From Arthrobacter sp. (GTDB taxonomy: Bacteria; Actinomycetota; Actinomycetes; Actinomycetales; Micrococcaceae): 64,000 nt of DNA. The stretch covers positions 558,001 through 622,000 of the forward strand of contig JAITLQ010000018.1 in NCBI GenBank assembly GCA_031277795.1, in the 5' to 3' direction. A program made the translations under genes and the position numbers. Below, piece after piece: positions 1 through 8,014 of the stretch (position 1 is its first letter; each line of letters starts with the position of its first letter). The notes under the pieces are model-generated. The model did not search any database. It was not told the origin of the DNA and saw nothing but the letters and a program-made list of their open reading frames with translations.

Positions 1-1580
1 ACGCCGCCCAGAACAACGCCGCGGAGGCGCCCGAGGCCGCAGAGGCCTCCGAGGGCACCGAGGAGAACGGCAATCGCAACCAGCGCGGCAACCGCGAGAA
101 CGGCAACCGCGAGGCCAACGGCGAGACGCGCAACCAGCGTCGTCGCAACCGCCGCGGCGAGGAGCGCTCCGAGTCCGAGGGCTCCGAGGAGAACGCCTCG
201 AACGAGCGCCAGCAGGGTGAGCGCTCCGAGAAGCGCGAGGACACCCGCAACAACCGCCAGGGCAACGCCCAGGGCGGCAACCGCCAGGAGGAGCAGCGCT
301 CCACCCGCCGCGATCGCCAGCGCGAGCGCAACGAGCGCCAGCGCAACGACCGCAATGAGCGCAACGGCCGCAACCGCCGCGGCCGCGGCGCCGTCGAGGT
401 CGACGACACCGAGCTGACCGAGGACGACGTCCTGATGCCGGTGGCCGGCATCCTCGACGTGAGCGATCAGCACGCCTTCGTGCGCACCTCCGGCTACCTG
501 CCGGGCCCCAACGACGTGTACGTCACGCTGCAGCAGGTGCGCCGCAACAACCTGCGCAAGGGTGACGCCGTCGTCGGCGCCATCCGCGCCCCCCGCGAGG
601 GCGAGGACCGCAGCGGCTCCAACGGCCGCACCAAGTACGCCCCGCTCGTGCGCATCGCCACGGTCAACGGCGTGCCGGCGGAGGAGAACAAGGACCGCGT
701 CGAGTTCAACAAGCTCGTCCCGCTCTACCCCTCCGAGCGCCTGCGCCTCGAGACCGACCCCAAGAAGGTTGGCCCGCGCGTCATCGACCTGATCTCCCCG
801 ATCGGCAAGGGCCAGCGCGGCCTCATCGTCTCCCCGCCCAAGGCCGGCAAGACGATGATCCTGCAGTCGATCGCCGCGGCGATCACGCAGAACAACCCCG
901 AGGTTCACCTCATGATGGTGCTCGTCGACGAGCGCCCCGAAGAGGTCACCGACATGCAGCGCTCGGTGCGCGGCGAGGTCATCGCCTCGACGTTCGATCG
1001 CCCGGCCGATGACCACACCACGGTCGCCGAGCTGGCCATCGAGCGCGCCAAGCGCCTCGTGGAGCAGGGCAAGGACGTCGTGGTTCTCCTCGACTCCATG
1101 ACCCGCCTGGGCCGCGCCTACAACCAGGCCGCCCCCGCCTCGGGCCGCATCCTCTCCGGTGGCGTGGACGCCGCGGCGCTGTACCCGCCCAAGCGCTTCT
1201 TCGGCGCCGCCCGCAACATCGAGAATGGCGGCTCGCTGACCATCCTCGCGACCGCCCTGGTGGAGACCGGTTCCAAGATGGACGAGGTCATCTTCGAGGA
1301 GTTCAAGGGCACCGGCAACATGGAGCTGCGTCTCTCGCGCCACCTGGCCGACAAGCGCATCTTCCCGGCCGTCGACGTCAACGCGTCCTCGACCCGCCGC
1401 GAGGAGAACCTGCTCAGCCCCGAGGAGGTGCGCATCATGTGGCGCCTGCGCCGCGTGCTCTCCGGCCTGGAGCAGCAGCAGGCCCTCGAGCTGCTCACCT
1501 CCAAGATTCGCGACACCCAGTCGAACGCCGAGTTCCTCATGGTCGTGAACCGCACCACGCTTGGCGACTCCAAGAAGTAG
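1..1580 (+). CDS. rho: Transcription termination factor Rho (5' end outside window)
   Basis: Hexameric RNA-dependent ATPase that ends transcription. The frame is open from the first base of the window, so the N-terminus is missing; 525 residues remain. The first ~130 visible residues are an Asn/Arg/Glu/Gln-rich extension (RNDRNERNGRNRRGRG near 355-390), as found in Rho of Micrococcus and other actinobacteria. The conserved core starts near base 420 with the cold-shock RNA-binding fold (DVYVTLQQVRRNNLRKGD), then the Walker A motif PPKAGKT, the Walker B region VVVLLDSMTRLGRAYN, and the R-loop region FKGTGNMELRLSR near the end. An internal ATG at 435 is in frame but lies inside the conserved domain and is not the start. 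A hairpin follows the stop. Identification is certain; extension length is unknown. Confidence 0.97.
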   Translation, partial: AAQNNAAEAPEAAEASEGTEENGNRNQRGNRENGNREANGETRNQRRRNRRGEERSESEGSEENASNERQQGERSEKREDTRNNRQGNAQGGNRQEEQRSTRRDRQRERNERQRNDRNERNGRNRRGRGAVEVDDTELTEDDVLMPVAGILDVSDQHAFVRTSGYLPGPNDVYVTLQQVRRNNLRKGDAVVGAIRAPREGEDRSGSNGRTKYAPLVRIATVNGVPAEENKDRVEFNKLVPLYPSERLRLETDPKKVGPRVIDLISPIGKGQRGLIVSPPKAGKTMILQSIAAAITQNNPEVHLMMVLVDERPEEVTDMQRSVRGEVIASTFDRPADDHTTVAELAIERAKRLVEQGKDVVVLLDSMTRLGRAYNQAAPASGRILSGGVDAAALYPPKRFFGAARNIENGGSLTILATALVETGSKMDEVIFEEFKGTGNMELRLSRHLADKRIFPAVDVNASSTRREENLLSPEEVRIMWRLRRVLSGLEQQQALELLTSKIRDTQSNAEFLMVVNRTTLGDSKK

Positions 1581-1588
1581 CTAGGCCA

Positions 1589-1663
1589 ACGCGCCCGGAC
1601 GGACGGCGCCCGCTCTCCCCAGCCATGCTGGAAGGGGAGGTGGGCGCCGGACGCCGGGCGCGT
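1589..1663 (+). terminator. Long hairpin after rho
   Basis: Bases 1589-1598 pair perfectly with 1654-1663 (10 bp). Inside, 1605-1611 pairs with 1642-1648 and a CTCCCC/GGGGAG segment extends the stem. There is no T-run. It is likely a terminator or mRNA 3' end for rho. The GCGTCGTCGTAC 12-mer variant lies at its right foot (1660-1671). Confidence 0.6.
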
Positions 1664-1809
1664 CGTCGTACAGGGGAATGCCCCACCCCATACCCACCCC
1701 TCGTTTTTCACCCCTTCAGCGTCTTTTCACCGCCCTTAGTCCGGTGAAAAGGCGGCGACGAGGTGACAAAGCGTGATCTGCCCAGAAGCCGGGCAGGAAA
1801 GCAGGAGAC

Positions 1810-2889
1810 ATGTTCGAGTCCGTCCAGGCCCTCGTCGACGAGCACGCCCAGATTCAGGAACGGCTCGCCGACCCCTCGGTGTACCAGGACCAGGGTCTCG
1901 CCAAGCGCCTGGGGCGCCGTGGCGCCGAGCTCAACGCCATCGTGGAGACCTACCAGCGCTGGCTGCAGCTGCAGGAGGACCTCGAGGCGGCCCGCGAGAT
2001 GGCGGCACTGGACGAGGACTTCGCTCAGGAGGCCAAGGACATCGAGGAGGAGCTCCCGGTCCTGGCCGAGAAGCTGCGCCGCCTGCTCATCCCGCGCGAT
2101 CCCAACGACGGCCGCGACGCGATCCTCGAGGTCAAGGGCGGGGAGGGCGGCGAGGAGGCGGCCCTCTTTGCTGCCGATCTGCTGCGCATGTACACGCGCT
2201 ACGCCGAGGCCCGCGGCTGGAAGGTCGAGTTCATCTCCTCGACCGATTCCGATCTGGGCGGCTACAAGGACGCCCAGATCGCCATCAAGGGCAAGGGCTC
2301 CGAGCCGGCCGAGGGCGTCTACGCCGCCCTCAAGTACGAGGGTGGCGTGCACCGCGTGCAGCGCGTGCCCGTCACGGAGTCGCAGGGCCGCATCCACACC
2401 TCGGCCGCCGGCGTGCTGGTCTTCCCCGAGGTGGACGAACCGGAGGAGATCGAGATCCAGGCGAACGATCTCAAGATCGACGTCTACCGTTCCTCCGGCC
2501 CGGGCGGCCAGAGCGTGAACACGACAGACTCCGCCGTGCGCATCACCCACCTGCCCACGGGCATCGTAGTGGCCATGCAGAACGAGAAGTCGCAGCTGCA
2601 GAACCGCGAGGCCGCGATGCGCGTGCTGCGCTCGCGCCTCCTGGCCCACCAGCAGGAGCAGATCGACGCCGCGAACGCCGATGTGCGCCACTCGCAGGTG
2701 CGCACCATGGACCGCTCGGAGCGCATCCGCACCTACAACTTCCCCGAGAACCGCATCGCGGATCACCGCACCGGCTACAAGGCCTACAACCTGGACGCCG
2801 TGCTCAACGGCGAGCTGCAGCCCGTCATCGACTCCTGCATCCAGATGGACGAGGAGGCCCGCCTGGCCGCCCTCGGCGAGGAGGGCTGA
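1810..2889 (+). CDS. prfA: Peptide chain release factor 1
   Basis: Recognises UAA and UAG stop codons in the ribosomal A site and triggers release of the finished protein. The 359 residues are full family length. The codon-recognition tripeptide is PVT (about residue 187, within [14 protein letters not shown]), where E. coli RF1 has PAT. The catalytic GGQ motif is at residues 232-234 ([16 protein letters not shown]), the Gln being the methylation target of PrmC encoded next. The ATG at 1810 has a good AGGAG 5 bases upstream. It follows rho after a 229-base gap that lacks the rpmE gene found there in many actinobacteria. It probably forms an operon with prmC, 4 bases downstream. Confidence 0.98.
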   Translation: MFESVQALVDEHAQIQERLADPSVYQDQGLAKRLGRRGAELNAIVETYQRWLQLQEDLEAAREMAALDEDFAQEAKDIEEELPVLAEKLRRLLIPRDPNDGRDAILEVKGGEGGEEAALFAADLLRMYTRYAEARGWKVEFISSTDSDLGGYKDAQIAIKGKGSEPAEGVYAALKYEGGVHRVQRVPVTESQGRIHTSAAGVLVFPEVDEPEEIEIQANDLKIDVYRSSGPGGQSVNTTDSAVRITHLPTGIVVAMQNEKSQLQNREAAMRVLRSRLLAHQQEQIDAANADVRHSQVRTMDRSERIRTYNFPENRIADHRTGYKAYNLDAVLNGELQPVIDSCIQMDEEARLAALGEEG

Positions 2890-2893
2890 GCCC

Positions 2894-3922
2894 ATGGCCG
2901 GCGAGTTTGTTGGCCTGCCCGGGCTGGGCGACGCCCTGCCGGGCGTCCCGCCGCTGCCGGGTTTCGGGGCGAACGCCCCGGCCGTGCCCGCCGCCGTGTC
3001 GGAGGTGCACGACGGCGTGGTGGCCGGTTCGCTCGACGGCGTGGCTTCCAGCGTGGACGGGGCGGGCGAGCTGAGGGTGGCGCTGCGTGTGGCGGCAGCG
3101 GCGCTCAACGCCGCCGGCGTCGAGTCTCCCCGCGCCGACGCCGAGCTGTTGGCCGGGCATCTGCTGGGCCAGGACCGCGGCCGCCTGGCCGTGACGGCGC
3201 TCATGGGCGCGCCGGTGCCCGAGGGCTACGGCGAGCTCGTAGCCGCGCGGGCGGCCCGCATCCCGCTGCAGCACCTCACCGGAGGCGCCCCGTTTCGCTC
3301 CCTGAGCCTGGCCGTGGGCCCCGGGGTGTTCGTGCCCCGGCCCGAGACCGAGCTCGTGGCGCAGGCGGCCATCGACGAGGCCGCGGCCGTCCTGGCGGCG
3401 CGCGGAGCGGCGCTCGTGGTGGACGCCTGCACCGGTACCGGCGCGATCGCGGCGGCCGTGGCGAGCGAGGTCCCCGGCTCCGTGGTCCACGCGATCGAGC
3501 TGCACGAGGCGGCCCACGCCTACGCCGCGCGCAACCTCGAGGGCACGGGCGTGCGGCTGCACCTCGGCGACGCCTTGGAGGCCCTGGACGAGCTGGCCGG
3601 GAGCGTCGACGTGTTCGTCTCGAACCCGCCCTACGTTCCCGTGCGCGAGCACGCCGACCCCGAGGTGGCCGTGCACGATCCGGACACGGCCCTCTACGGC
3701 GGGGGAGCGGACGGCATGGACTTCCCGCGGGCATTGACGCTACGGGCCGCCGTCATGTTGCGTCCGGGCGGGCTCTTCGTCATGGAGCACGACGAGACGC
3801 AGGAGGCCGCCGTGCTCGAGCTCTTTGCCGCGACCCAGGGGCGGGCGGGGGACTGGGCCCAGGCCAGCGTGCTGCCCGACCTGACCGGCCGCCCGCGCTT
3901 CGTGGTGGCGCGCCGCGCCTGA
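2894..3922 (+). CDS. prmC: Release factor glutamine methyltransferase
   Basis: Methylates the Gln of the GGQ motif in release factors using S-adenosylmethionine. The Rossmann-fold methyltransferase carries the SAM loop VDACTGTGAIAAAVA (about residues 175-190) and the substrate-Gln motif NPPY at 244-247. The product is 342 residues from ATG 2894, longer than the usual ~280. The first ~57 residues are Gly/Pro/Val-rich with no similarity to the normal PrmC N-domain, which begins near LRVALRVAAAALNAAGVES. A downstream GTG start (for example near 2997) is therefore possible. It begins 4 bases after prfA, the usual arrangement. Confidence 0.93.
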   Translation: MAGEFVGLPGLGDALPGVPPLPGFGANAPAVPAAVSEVHDGVVAGSLDGVASSVDGAGELRVALRVAAAALNAAGVESPRADAELLAGHLLGQDRGRLAVTALMGAPVPEGYGELVAARAARIPLQHLTGGAPFRSLSLAVGPGVFVPRPETELVAQAAIDEAAAVLAARGAALVVDACTGTGAIAAAVASEVPGSVVHAIELHEAAHAYAARNLEGTGVRLHLGDALEALDELAGSVDVFVSNPPYVPVREHADPEVAVHDPDTALYGGGADGMDFPRALTLRAAVMLRPGGLFVMEHDETQEAAVLELFAATQGRAGDWAQASVLPDLTGRPRFVVARRA

Positions 3923-4062
3923 GTCGCGGCGCCTGAGCCGCGCTGCCGTGTGGCGTCGCCCCCGCCCTGGACCTGACCACGCGCCGTCGTGCGTGAGGGA
4001 AGCGTGTCTGCCCCCGGCGGGCGCGCCGGGCAACGCGGCTAAGGAAAGCCCCGGCGGCGTGG

Positions 4063-4068
4063 GAGAAT
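4063..4068 (+). promoter_or_regulatory. -10 box for leaderless tsaC
   Basis: GAGAAT lies 7 bases before the GTG at 4076 with no ribosome binding site between. The first base departs from TANNNT, but the same hexamer and spacing precede the gene at 15940. Confidence 0.5.
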
Positions 4069-4075
4069 CTTTGAC

Positions 4076-4738
4076 GTGAGTGAGACTTTTGATTGCCAGG
4101 ATCCCGCCGCCCGCGCGGAGGGCATCGCCGCGGCGCAGGTGGCGGTTGCCGCCAAGTCCTGCGTCGTGATTCCGACCGACACCGTCTACGGCATCGGCGC
4201 CGATGCGTTTTCCCCGCAGGCCGTGGCGACCCTGCTGGCAGCCAAGGGGCGCGACCGTCAGATGCCGCCGCCCGTGCTCATTCCCCGCCTGGCCACCCTG
4301 GACGGCCTGGCCACCGAGGTGCCCGAGGGCGCCCGCGCCCTCGCCGAGCGCTTCTGGCCCGGCGCGCTGACCCTCATCCTGCGCGCCCAGCCCTCGCTCA
4401 CCTGGGACCTGGGCGAGACCAGGGGCACGGTGGCGCTGCGCATGCCGGACGACGCCGTGGCCCGCGAGCTGCTCGAGGCGACCGGCCCGCTGGCCGTGTC
4501 CTCCGCCAACCGCACCGGCGTGGCGACCGGTCCCACCGCGGCCGATGCCCGCGAGCAGCTGGCCGCCTCCGTCGCCGTCTACCTCGAGGACGGGCAGCGC
4601 CCGGCCGGCGGGGGAGCGCCGACGCCCTCCACGATCGTCGACTACACGAGCGAGCCCCCGCTCATCCGCCGTCTCGGCGCGCTCTCGCTCGAGGCCCTCA
4701 ACGAGGTCGACCCGAGCATCGTTGCCGAGGGGAACTGA
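4076..4738 (+). CDS. tsaC: L-threonylcarbamoyladenylate synthase (Sua5/YciO/YrdC family)
   Basis: Makes threonylcarbamoyl-AMP from threonine, bicarbonate and ATP, the first step of t6A modification of ANN-decoding tRNAs. The 220 residues match the single-domain TsaC form; the extra C-terminal domain of long Sua5 proteins is absent. Family sequence includes IPTDTVYGIGADAF near residue 35, PGALTLILRA near 95, VALRMPDD near 120 and the SSANRTG motif near 142. The GTG start sits 7 bases after a -10-like box, suggesting a leaderless message. The WecA-like gene follows after 9 bases, as in mycobacteria, though the products have unrelated roles. Confidence 0.95.
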   Translation: MSETFDCQDPAARAEGIAAAQVAVAAKSCVVIPTDTVYGIGADAFSPQAVATLLAAKGRDRQMPPPVLIPRLATLDGLATEVPEGARALAERFWPGALTLILRAQPSLTWDLGETRGTVALRMPDDAVARELLEATGPLAVSSANRTGVATGPTAADAREQLAASVAVYLEDGQRPAGGGAPTPSTIVDYTSEPPLIRRLGALSLEALNEVDPSIVAEGN

Positions 4739-4747
4739 TCTCGTCCC

Positions 4748-5896
4748 ATGAGGGTCTACCTGCTCATCACGGCCGTCGCCTTTGTGGTGTCGGCCGCGCT
4801 GACGCCCGCCCTGCGCGCGCTCGGCCAGCGGACCATGGCGGACATCCCGCTGCGCGCCCGCGACATGCACAGCGAACACATTCCCAAGCTGGGCGGCGTG
4901 GCGATGGTGGCCGGGCTGCTGGCCGGCTTGGGGGTAGCGAGCCAAGCCCCTTTCCTCTCCGGCGTCTTCACCAAGCCTGACGTCATCCTTGGCTTGGTCC
5001 TGGCCTGCCTGCTGATCCTCGTGATCGGTGTGGCGGACGACCTCTACGACATTCGCTGGTACTACAAGCTCCTGGCCCAGCTGGGGGCGGCGCTCATCAT
5101 GGCGCTCTCCGGCGTGCGGCTCGAGGTGCTCCCCGTGGGCTGGTGGCACATCAGCGACCCGTTCTGGCAGGTCTCGCTCGCGATGTTCCTCATGGTGCTG
5201 ACCATGAACGCCATCAACTTCGTGGACGGACTGGACGGCCTGGCCGCCGGGATCGCCGTGATCGGTTCGAGCGCCTTCTTCCTGTATTGCTACATGATGG
5301 CGCGCGAGGTCAATCAGTACGATCACGCGAACCTGGGGGCGCTGCTCATGGCGGTGCTGCTCGGGGCCTCCCTCGGCTTCCTGGTGCACAACTTCAACCC
5401 GGCCAAGATCTTCATGGGGGAGACCGGGGCCATGCTCATCGGGCTCGTCATGACGGTCGCGGCGATCGTGGTGACCACCGATCTGCAGGCCCTGGACCGC
5501 GTGCGTTTCCGCAACGTGCCTGCGTACATGCCGATCCTGCTGCCCTTGGCCGTGGTGTTGCTGCCCGTGCTCGACCTCTGCCTTTCGGTGGTGCGGCGCA
5601 CGGCCAGGGGCAAGTCGCCCTTCAGCGCCGACCGCGGGCACCTGCACCACAAGCTCGTGGACGGCGGCTACACACACCGCGGCGCCGTGCTGGTGCTGTA
5701 CCTGTGGAGCGCCCTGCTGGCCTTCGGCGCCGTGGCGCTCAACCGCATCCCCGCGCCCATCCTGCTGCCCATCTGGGGCGTGCTGCTGCTCGGTGCCGGC
5801 GCCCTCACGGTGCACCCCTGGGTGCGCCGCAAGCTCTCGGTGCGCTCAGTGGCCAAGGCGCGGCGGCTCGCGCTGCAGCGGCGCGGGCGGCTGTAG
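4748..5896 (+). CDS. wecA: WecA/MraY-family polyprenyl-phosphate sugar-1-phosphate transferase
   Basis: An integral membrane enzyme that moves a sugar-1-phosphate (probably GlcNAc-1-P) from its UDP donor onto a polyprenyl phosphate, starting a cell-wall polymer linkage unit. The 382 residues hold about 11 membrane helices. Family motifs are the Mg-binding DDLYDIRW near residue 98, NFVDGLDGLAAG near 157, the aspartate/asparagine loop HNFNPAKIFMGETGA near 215, and the His-rich HLHHKLVDGGYTHR near 297. These are of WecA rather than MraY type, and the position before the atp operon is that of rfe/wecA in mycobacteria. The exact sugar and polymer cannot be read from sequence. Confidence 0.9.
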   Translation: MRVYLLITAVAFVVSAALTPALRALGQRTMADIPLRARDMHSEHIPKLGGVAMVAGLLAGLGVASQAPFLSGVFTKPDVILGLVLACLLILVIGVADDLYDIRWYYKLLAQLGAALIMALSGVRLEVLPVGWWHISDPFWQVSLAMFLMVLTMNAINFVDGLDGLAAGIAVIGSSAFFLYCYMMAREVNQYDHANLGALLMAVLLGASLGFLVHNFNPAKIFMGETGAMLIGLVMTVAAIVVTTDLQALDRVRFRNVPAYMPILLPLAVVLLPVLDLCLSVVRRTARGKSPFSADRGHLHHKLVDGGYTHRGAVLVLYLWSALLAFGAVALNRIPAPILLPIWGVLLLGAGALTVHPWVRRKLSVRSVAKARRLALQRRGRL

Positions 5897-5996
5897 GCAC
5901 CTCGCCGGAGGGCCGTCCGTCGGGAACTTTTCGGCTTCATCTCGGCAGATGTCGGCCCGGGGGAGCCCCCGTGTGCGAAACGACTTCGACAACGGG

Positions 5997-6002
5997 TAGA
6001 AT
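5997..6002 (+). promoter_or_regulatory. Promoter of the ATP synthase operon
   Basis: TAGAAT is a perfect TANNNT -10 box. Predicted transcription starts near 6009, giving a ~47-base leader before the ATG at 6056. The only -35 candidate at the right distance (TGCGAA, 5974-5979) is weak. No other strong box lies between the WecA-like gene and the atp genes. Confidence 0.6.
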
Positions 6003-6055
6003 GTCTACGGTGTGTGGCGAGAAGCCGCACGCATACCCCATGTCCGGAGGACAAC

Positions 6056-6532
6056 ATGCCGAAGACGACGCCTGCACCCGAGGGTGCACCGGTGTCTCAT
6101 GGCGACGTCCTTCCCTGGATGGGGATCCTGAAGTGGTGCCTCGCCCTGACCGTTCCGGCCGTGCTCATCGCCGCCGTCATCGGCTTCTTTGTGGCGGGTG
6201 TCCCCGGGCTCGTCTCGACGCTCGCCTCCGGCGGCGTCGTCGTGCTCTTCTTTGCCATCTCCCTGGTGGTGGCCCACTTTGTTGGCCACCTCGCCCCCAA
6301 GGCCTTGCTCGGCGCCTTTGCCCTCACCTACCTCATCAAGGTGATCGGCTTCGGCGCCTTTTTGCTGGTCCCGCGTGATCCGTCCTGGTTCTCCCAGGTC
6401 TGGGCCACGGTGGGGGCCGTCGTGGCGACCCTGCTCTGGCTCGGCACCGAGATGTACCGCTTCTCCCAACTGCGCCTGCGCGTCTTCGACGATCCGCAGG
6501 ACTCCACTACCACCCGGAAGGAGGGCTCATGA
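6056..6532 (+). CDS. AtpI-like small membrane protein
   Basis: A 158-residue protein with four predicted membrane helices (about residues 20-42, 48-68, 77-97 and 103-123) and charged ends. It sits first in the ATP synthase operon, the place of atpI or, in mycobacteria, Rv1303. AtpI proteins help assemble the c-ring; whether this one does is inferred from position and topology, not from motifs. ATG 6056 is chosen because GGAGGA ends 5 bases upstream; an upstream GTG in frame lacks this. Its stop overlaps the next start (ATGA). Confidence 0.7.
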   Translation: MPKTTPAPEGAPVSHGDVLPWMGILKWCLALTVPAVLIAAVIGFFVAGVPGLVSTLASGGVVVLFFAISLVVAHFVGHLAPKALLGAFALTYLIKVIGFGAFLLVPRDPSWFSQVWATVGAVVATLLWLGTEMYRFSQLRLRVFDDPQDSTTTRKEGS

Positions 6533-6771
6533 GCCAGGAACAACCCTCGTGGCAGGACGATCTCTCCGACCACCCAGCCCGCGAGTACATCACCTACATC
6601 CTTGCCGGGGTCATCAGCCTCGGTTTGATAGGCTGGCTCCTGGGTTTGGTCCTGTCTCTTCCCTGGATCCTGTTCGTTGGTCTCGGCCTCGGAGCAGTGC
6701 TCGGAGCGTACATCGCCTGGCGACATCTCGTGGACCACAAGCGGTCCCAAGGAAAGAGCGACCCATCATGA
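6529..6771 (+). CDS. Two-helix membrane protein, AtpZ-like by position
   Basis: An 80-residue protein with a polar N-terminus (DDLSDHPAREYITYI), two hydrophobic helices (about residues 23-42 and 44-65) and a basic tail. It overlaps the preceding gene by four bases, so the two are translationally coupled, and it precedes atpB. Two-helix proteins of this size in atp operons are often called AtpZ; with AtpI they have been linked to c-ring assembly or ion uptake. No diagnostic motif is present, so the assignment rests on size, topology and place. Confidence 0.6.
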   Translation: MSQEQPSWQDDLSDHPAREYITYILAGVISLGLIGWLLGLVLSLPWILFVGLGLGAVLGAYIAWRHLVDHKRSQGKSDPS

Positions 6772-6847
6772 CCCACCGTATGGTCACCGCGCGGGAGCGG
6801 ATCGCCCTCCCGTGTGCGTCGGCACCTGACAGCAGAGAGGAAACGCG

Positions 6848-7657
6848 TTGATCGCGCTTGCGCTTCCGACCGCAACCGAGGGCGATGGCTTCCAGGCCCC
6901 GCAGATCTCGGACCTTCACCTTCCTGACATCCTGCCTTGGGGTGCCGAGTACGGCACCGGCTTCGGCAAGCAGATGCTCCTGGTGCTTCTTTCGGTCGTC
7001 CTGATCTCCTGGTTCTTTGTGGCCGCTGCGCGCAAGCGCCAGCTCGTGCCCGGCAAGTTCCAGTTCCTGGGCGAGTCGATCTACGGCTTTGCTCGCAACA
7101 CCGTCGGCCGCGACATGCTTGGCGAGAAGGAATTCCGCAAGTACACGCCGCTGCTGACCGCGCTGCTCGCCTTCATCCTGGTGAACAACCTGATGGGTGC
7201 GATCCCGTTCCTGCAGATCCCGACGACGTCGCACGTGGGCACCGCCTACGCGCTGGCCGGCCTGGTCTACGTGTACTGGATCTTCCTGGGCATCAAGACG
7301 CACGGCATCAAGTACTTCAAGGTCGCCACGGTTCCCTCCGGCGTCCCGAAGCCGTTCCTGATCATGGTCATCCCGATCGAGATCGTCTCGACCTTCCTGG
7401 TTCGCCCCATGACGCACTCCCTGCGTCTGTTCGCCACCATGCTTTCCGGTCACATGATCGTGGCCCTCACCGCCGCCGCCATGAGCTTCATGTTCACGGG
7501 CCTCGGCGAGTGGTGGGGCTACCCGCTCGGCTCCCTCATCTTCGTGGGCGGCCTGGCCATGTACCTCTTCGAGATCTTCATCATGGTCCTGCAGGCCTAT
7601 GTCTTCACCCTGCTGACCGCGGTGTACATCCAGGGCTCCATCGCGGACGCCCACTGA
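6848..7657 (+). CDS. atpB: ATP synthase Fo subunit a
   Basis: The stator subunit that carries the proton half-channels against the c-ring. The 269 residues contain about six membrane helices. The essential arginine is in SLRLFATMLSGHMIVAL (about residue 196), matching the LRLF motif of E. coli Arg210. The start is TTG 6848, preceded by AGAGAGG; the 76-base gap from the previous gene carries an imperfect GGGAG/CTCCC hairpin. TTG may reduce translation, fitting one copy per complex. A hairpin separates it from atpE. Confidence 0.96.
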   Translation: MIALALPTATEGDGFQAPQISDLHLPDILPWGAEYGTGFGKQMLLVLLSVVLISWFFVAAARKRQLVPGKFQFLGESIYGFARNTVGRDMLGEKEFRKYTPLLTALLAFILVNNLMGAIPFLQIPTTSHVGTAYALAGLVYVYWIFLGIKTHGIKYFKVATVPSGVPKPFLIMVIPIEIVSTFLVRPMTHSLRLFATMLSGHMIVALTAAAMSFMFTGLGEWWGYPLGSLIFVGGLAMYLFEIFIMVLQAYVFTLLTAVYIQGSIADAH

Positions 7658-7670
7658 CCCCCACCTTCGT

Positions 7671-7688
7671 CCCCTGGTAACCCAGGGG
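7671..7688 (+). other. Intercistronic hairpin between atpB and atpE
   Basis: CCCCTGG (7671-7677) pairs with CCAGGGG (7682-7688) around a four-base loop, 13 bases after the atpB stop and 55 before atpE. There is no T-run, so it is more likely an mRNA processing or stability element than a terminator. Confidence 0.5.
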
Positions 7689-7743
7689 TACACCAACCGC
7701 CCTGTCGGTGGCAGCAGCGCCCCGGCATCGTGAAAGGAAAACA

Positions 7744-7953
7744 ATGGAAATCACCGGTTCCCTCAACGCCATCGGCTACGGCCTCTCCGCTATCGGCGGC
7801 GGCATCGGCGTGGGCCTGGTCTTCGCGGCCTTCATCCAGGGTGTTGCTCGTCAGCCCGAGGCCCAGCGCGTCCTGCAGCCGCTGGCCTTCATGGGCCTGG
7901 CCTTCACCGAGGCGCTCGCGATCCTCGGCCTCGTGTTCGCCTTCGTCTGGTAA
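7744..7953 (+). CDS. atpE: ATP synthase Fo subunit c
   Basis: Forms the proton-driven rotor ring. The 69 residues form a two-helix hairpin with the polar loop RQPEAQ at residues 36-41. The proton-carrying carboxylate is Glu56 in AFTEALAI. The sodium-ligand pattern of Na-type c-rings (Gln in helix 1, ES/T after the Glu) is absent, so it should be proton-coupled. ATG 7744 has a strong GAAAGGAAA upstream; the in-frame GTG at 7708 is too far out. A strong start suits a gene needing about ten copies per complex. Confidence 0.97.
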   Translation: MEITGSLNAIGYGLSAIGGGIGVGLVFAAFIQGVARQPEAQRVLQPLAFMGLAFTEALAILGLVFAFVW

Positions 7954-8014
7954 TCAGTCCTCGGCTCTTGGCCAAAGACAGGTTCCCACTCACGTAAAGA
8001 AAGACGGGTGAAAC

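Noticed and set aside
2681-2893. An upstream start for prmC at 2681
   Set aside because: It would overlap 209 bases of prfA; ATG 2894 directly after the prfA stop is the sensible start, with a later GTG possible.
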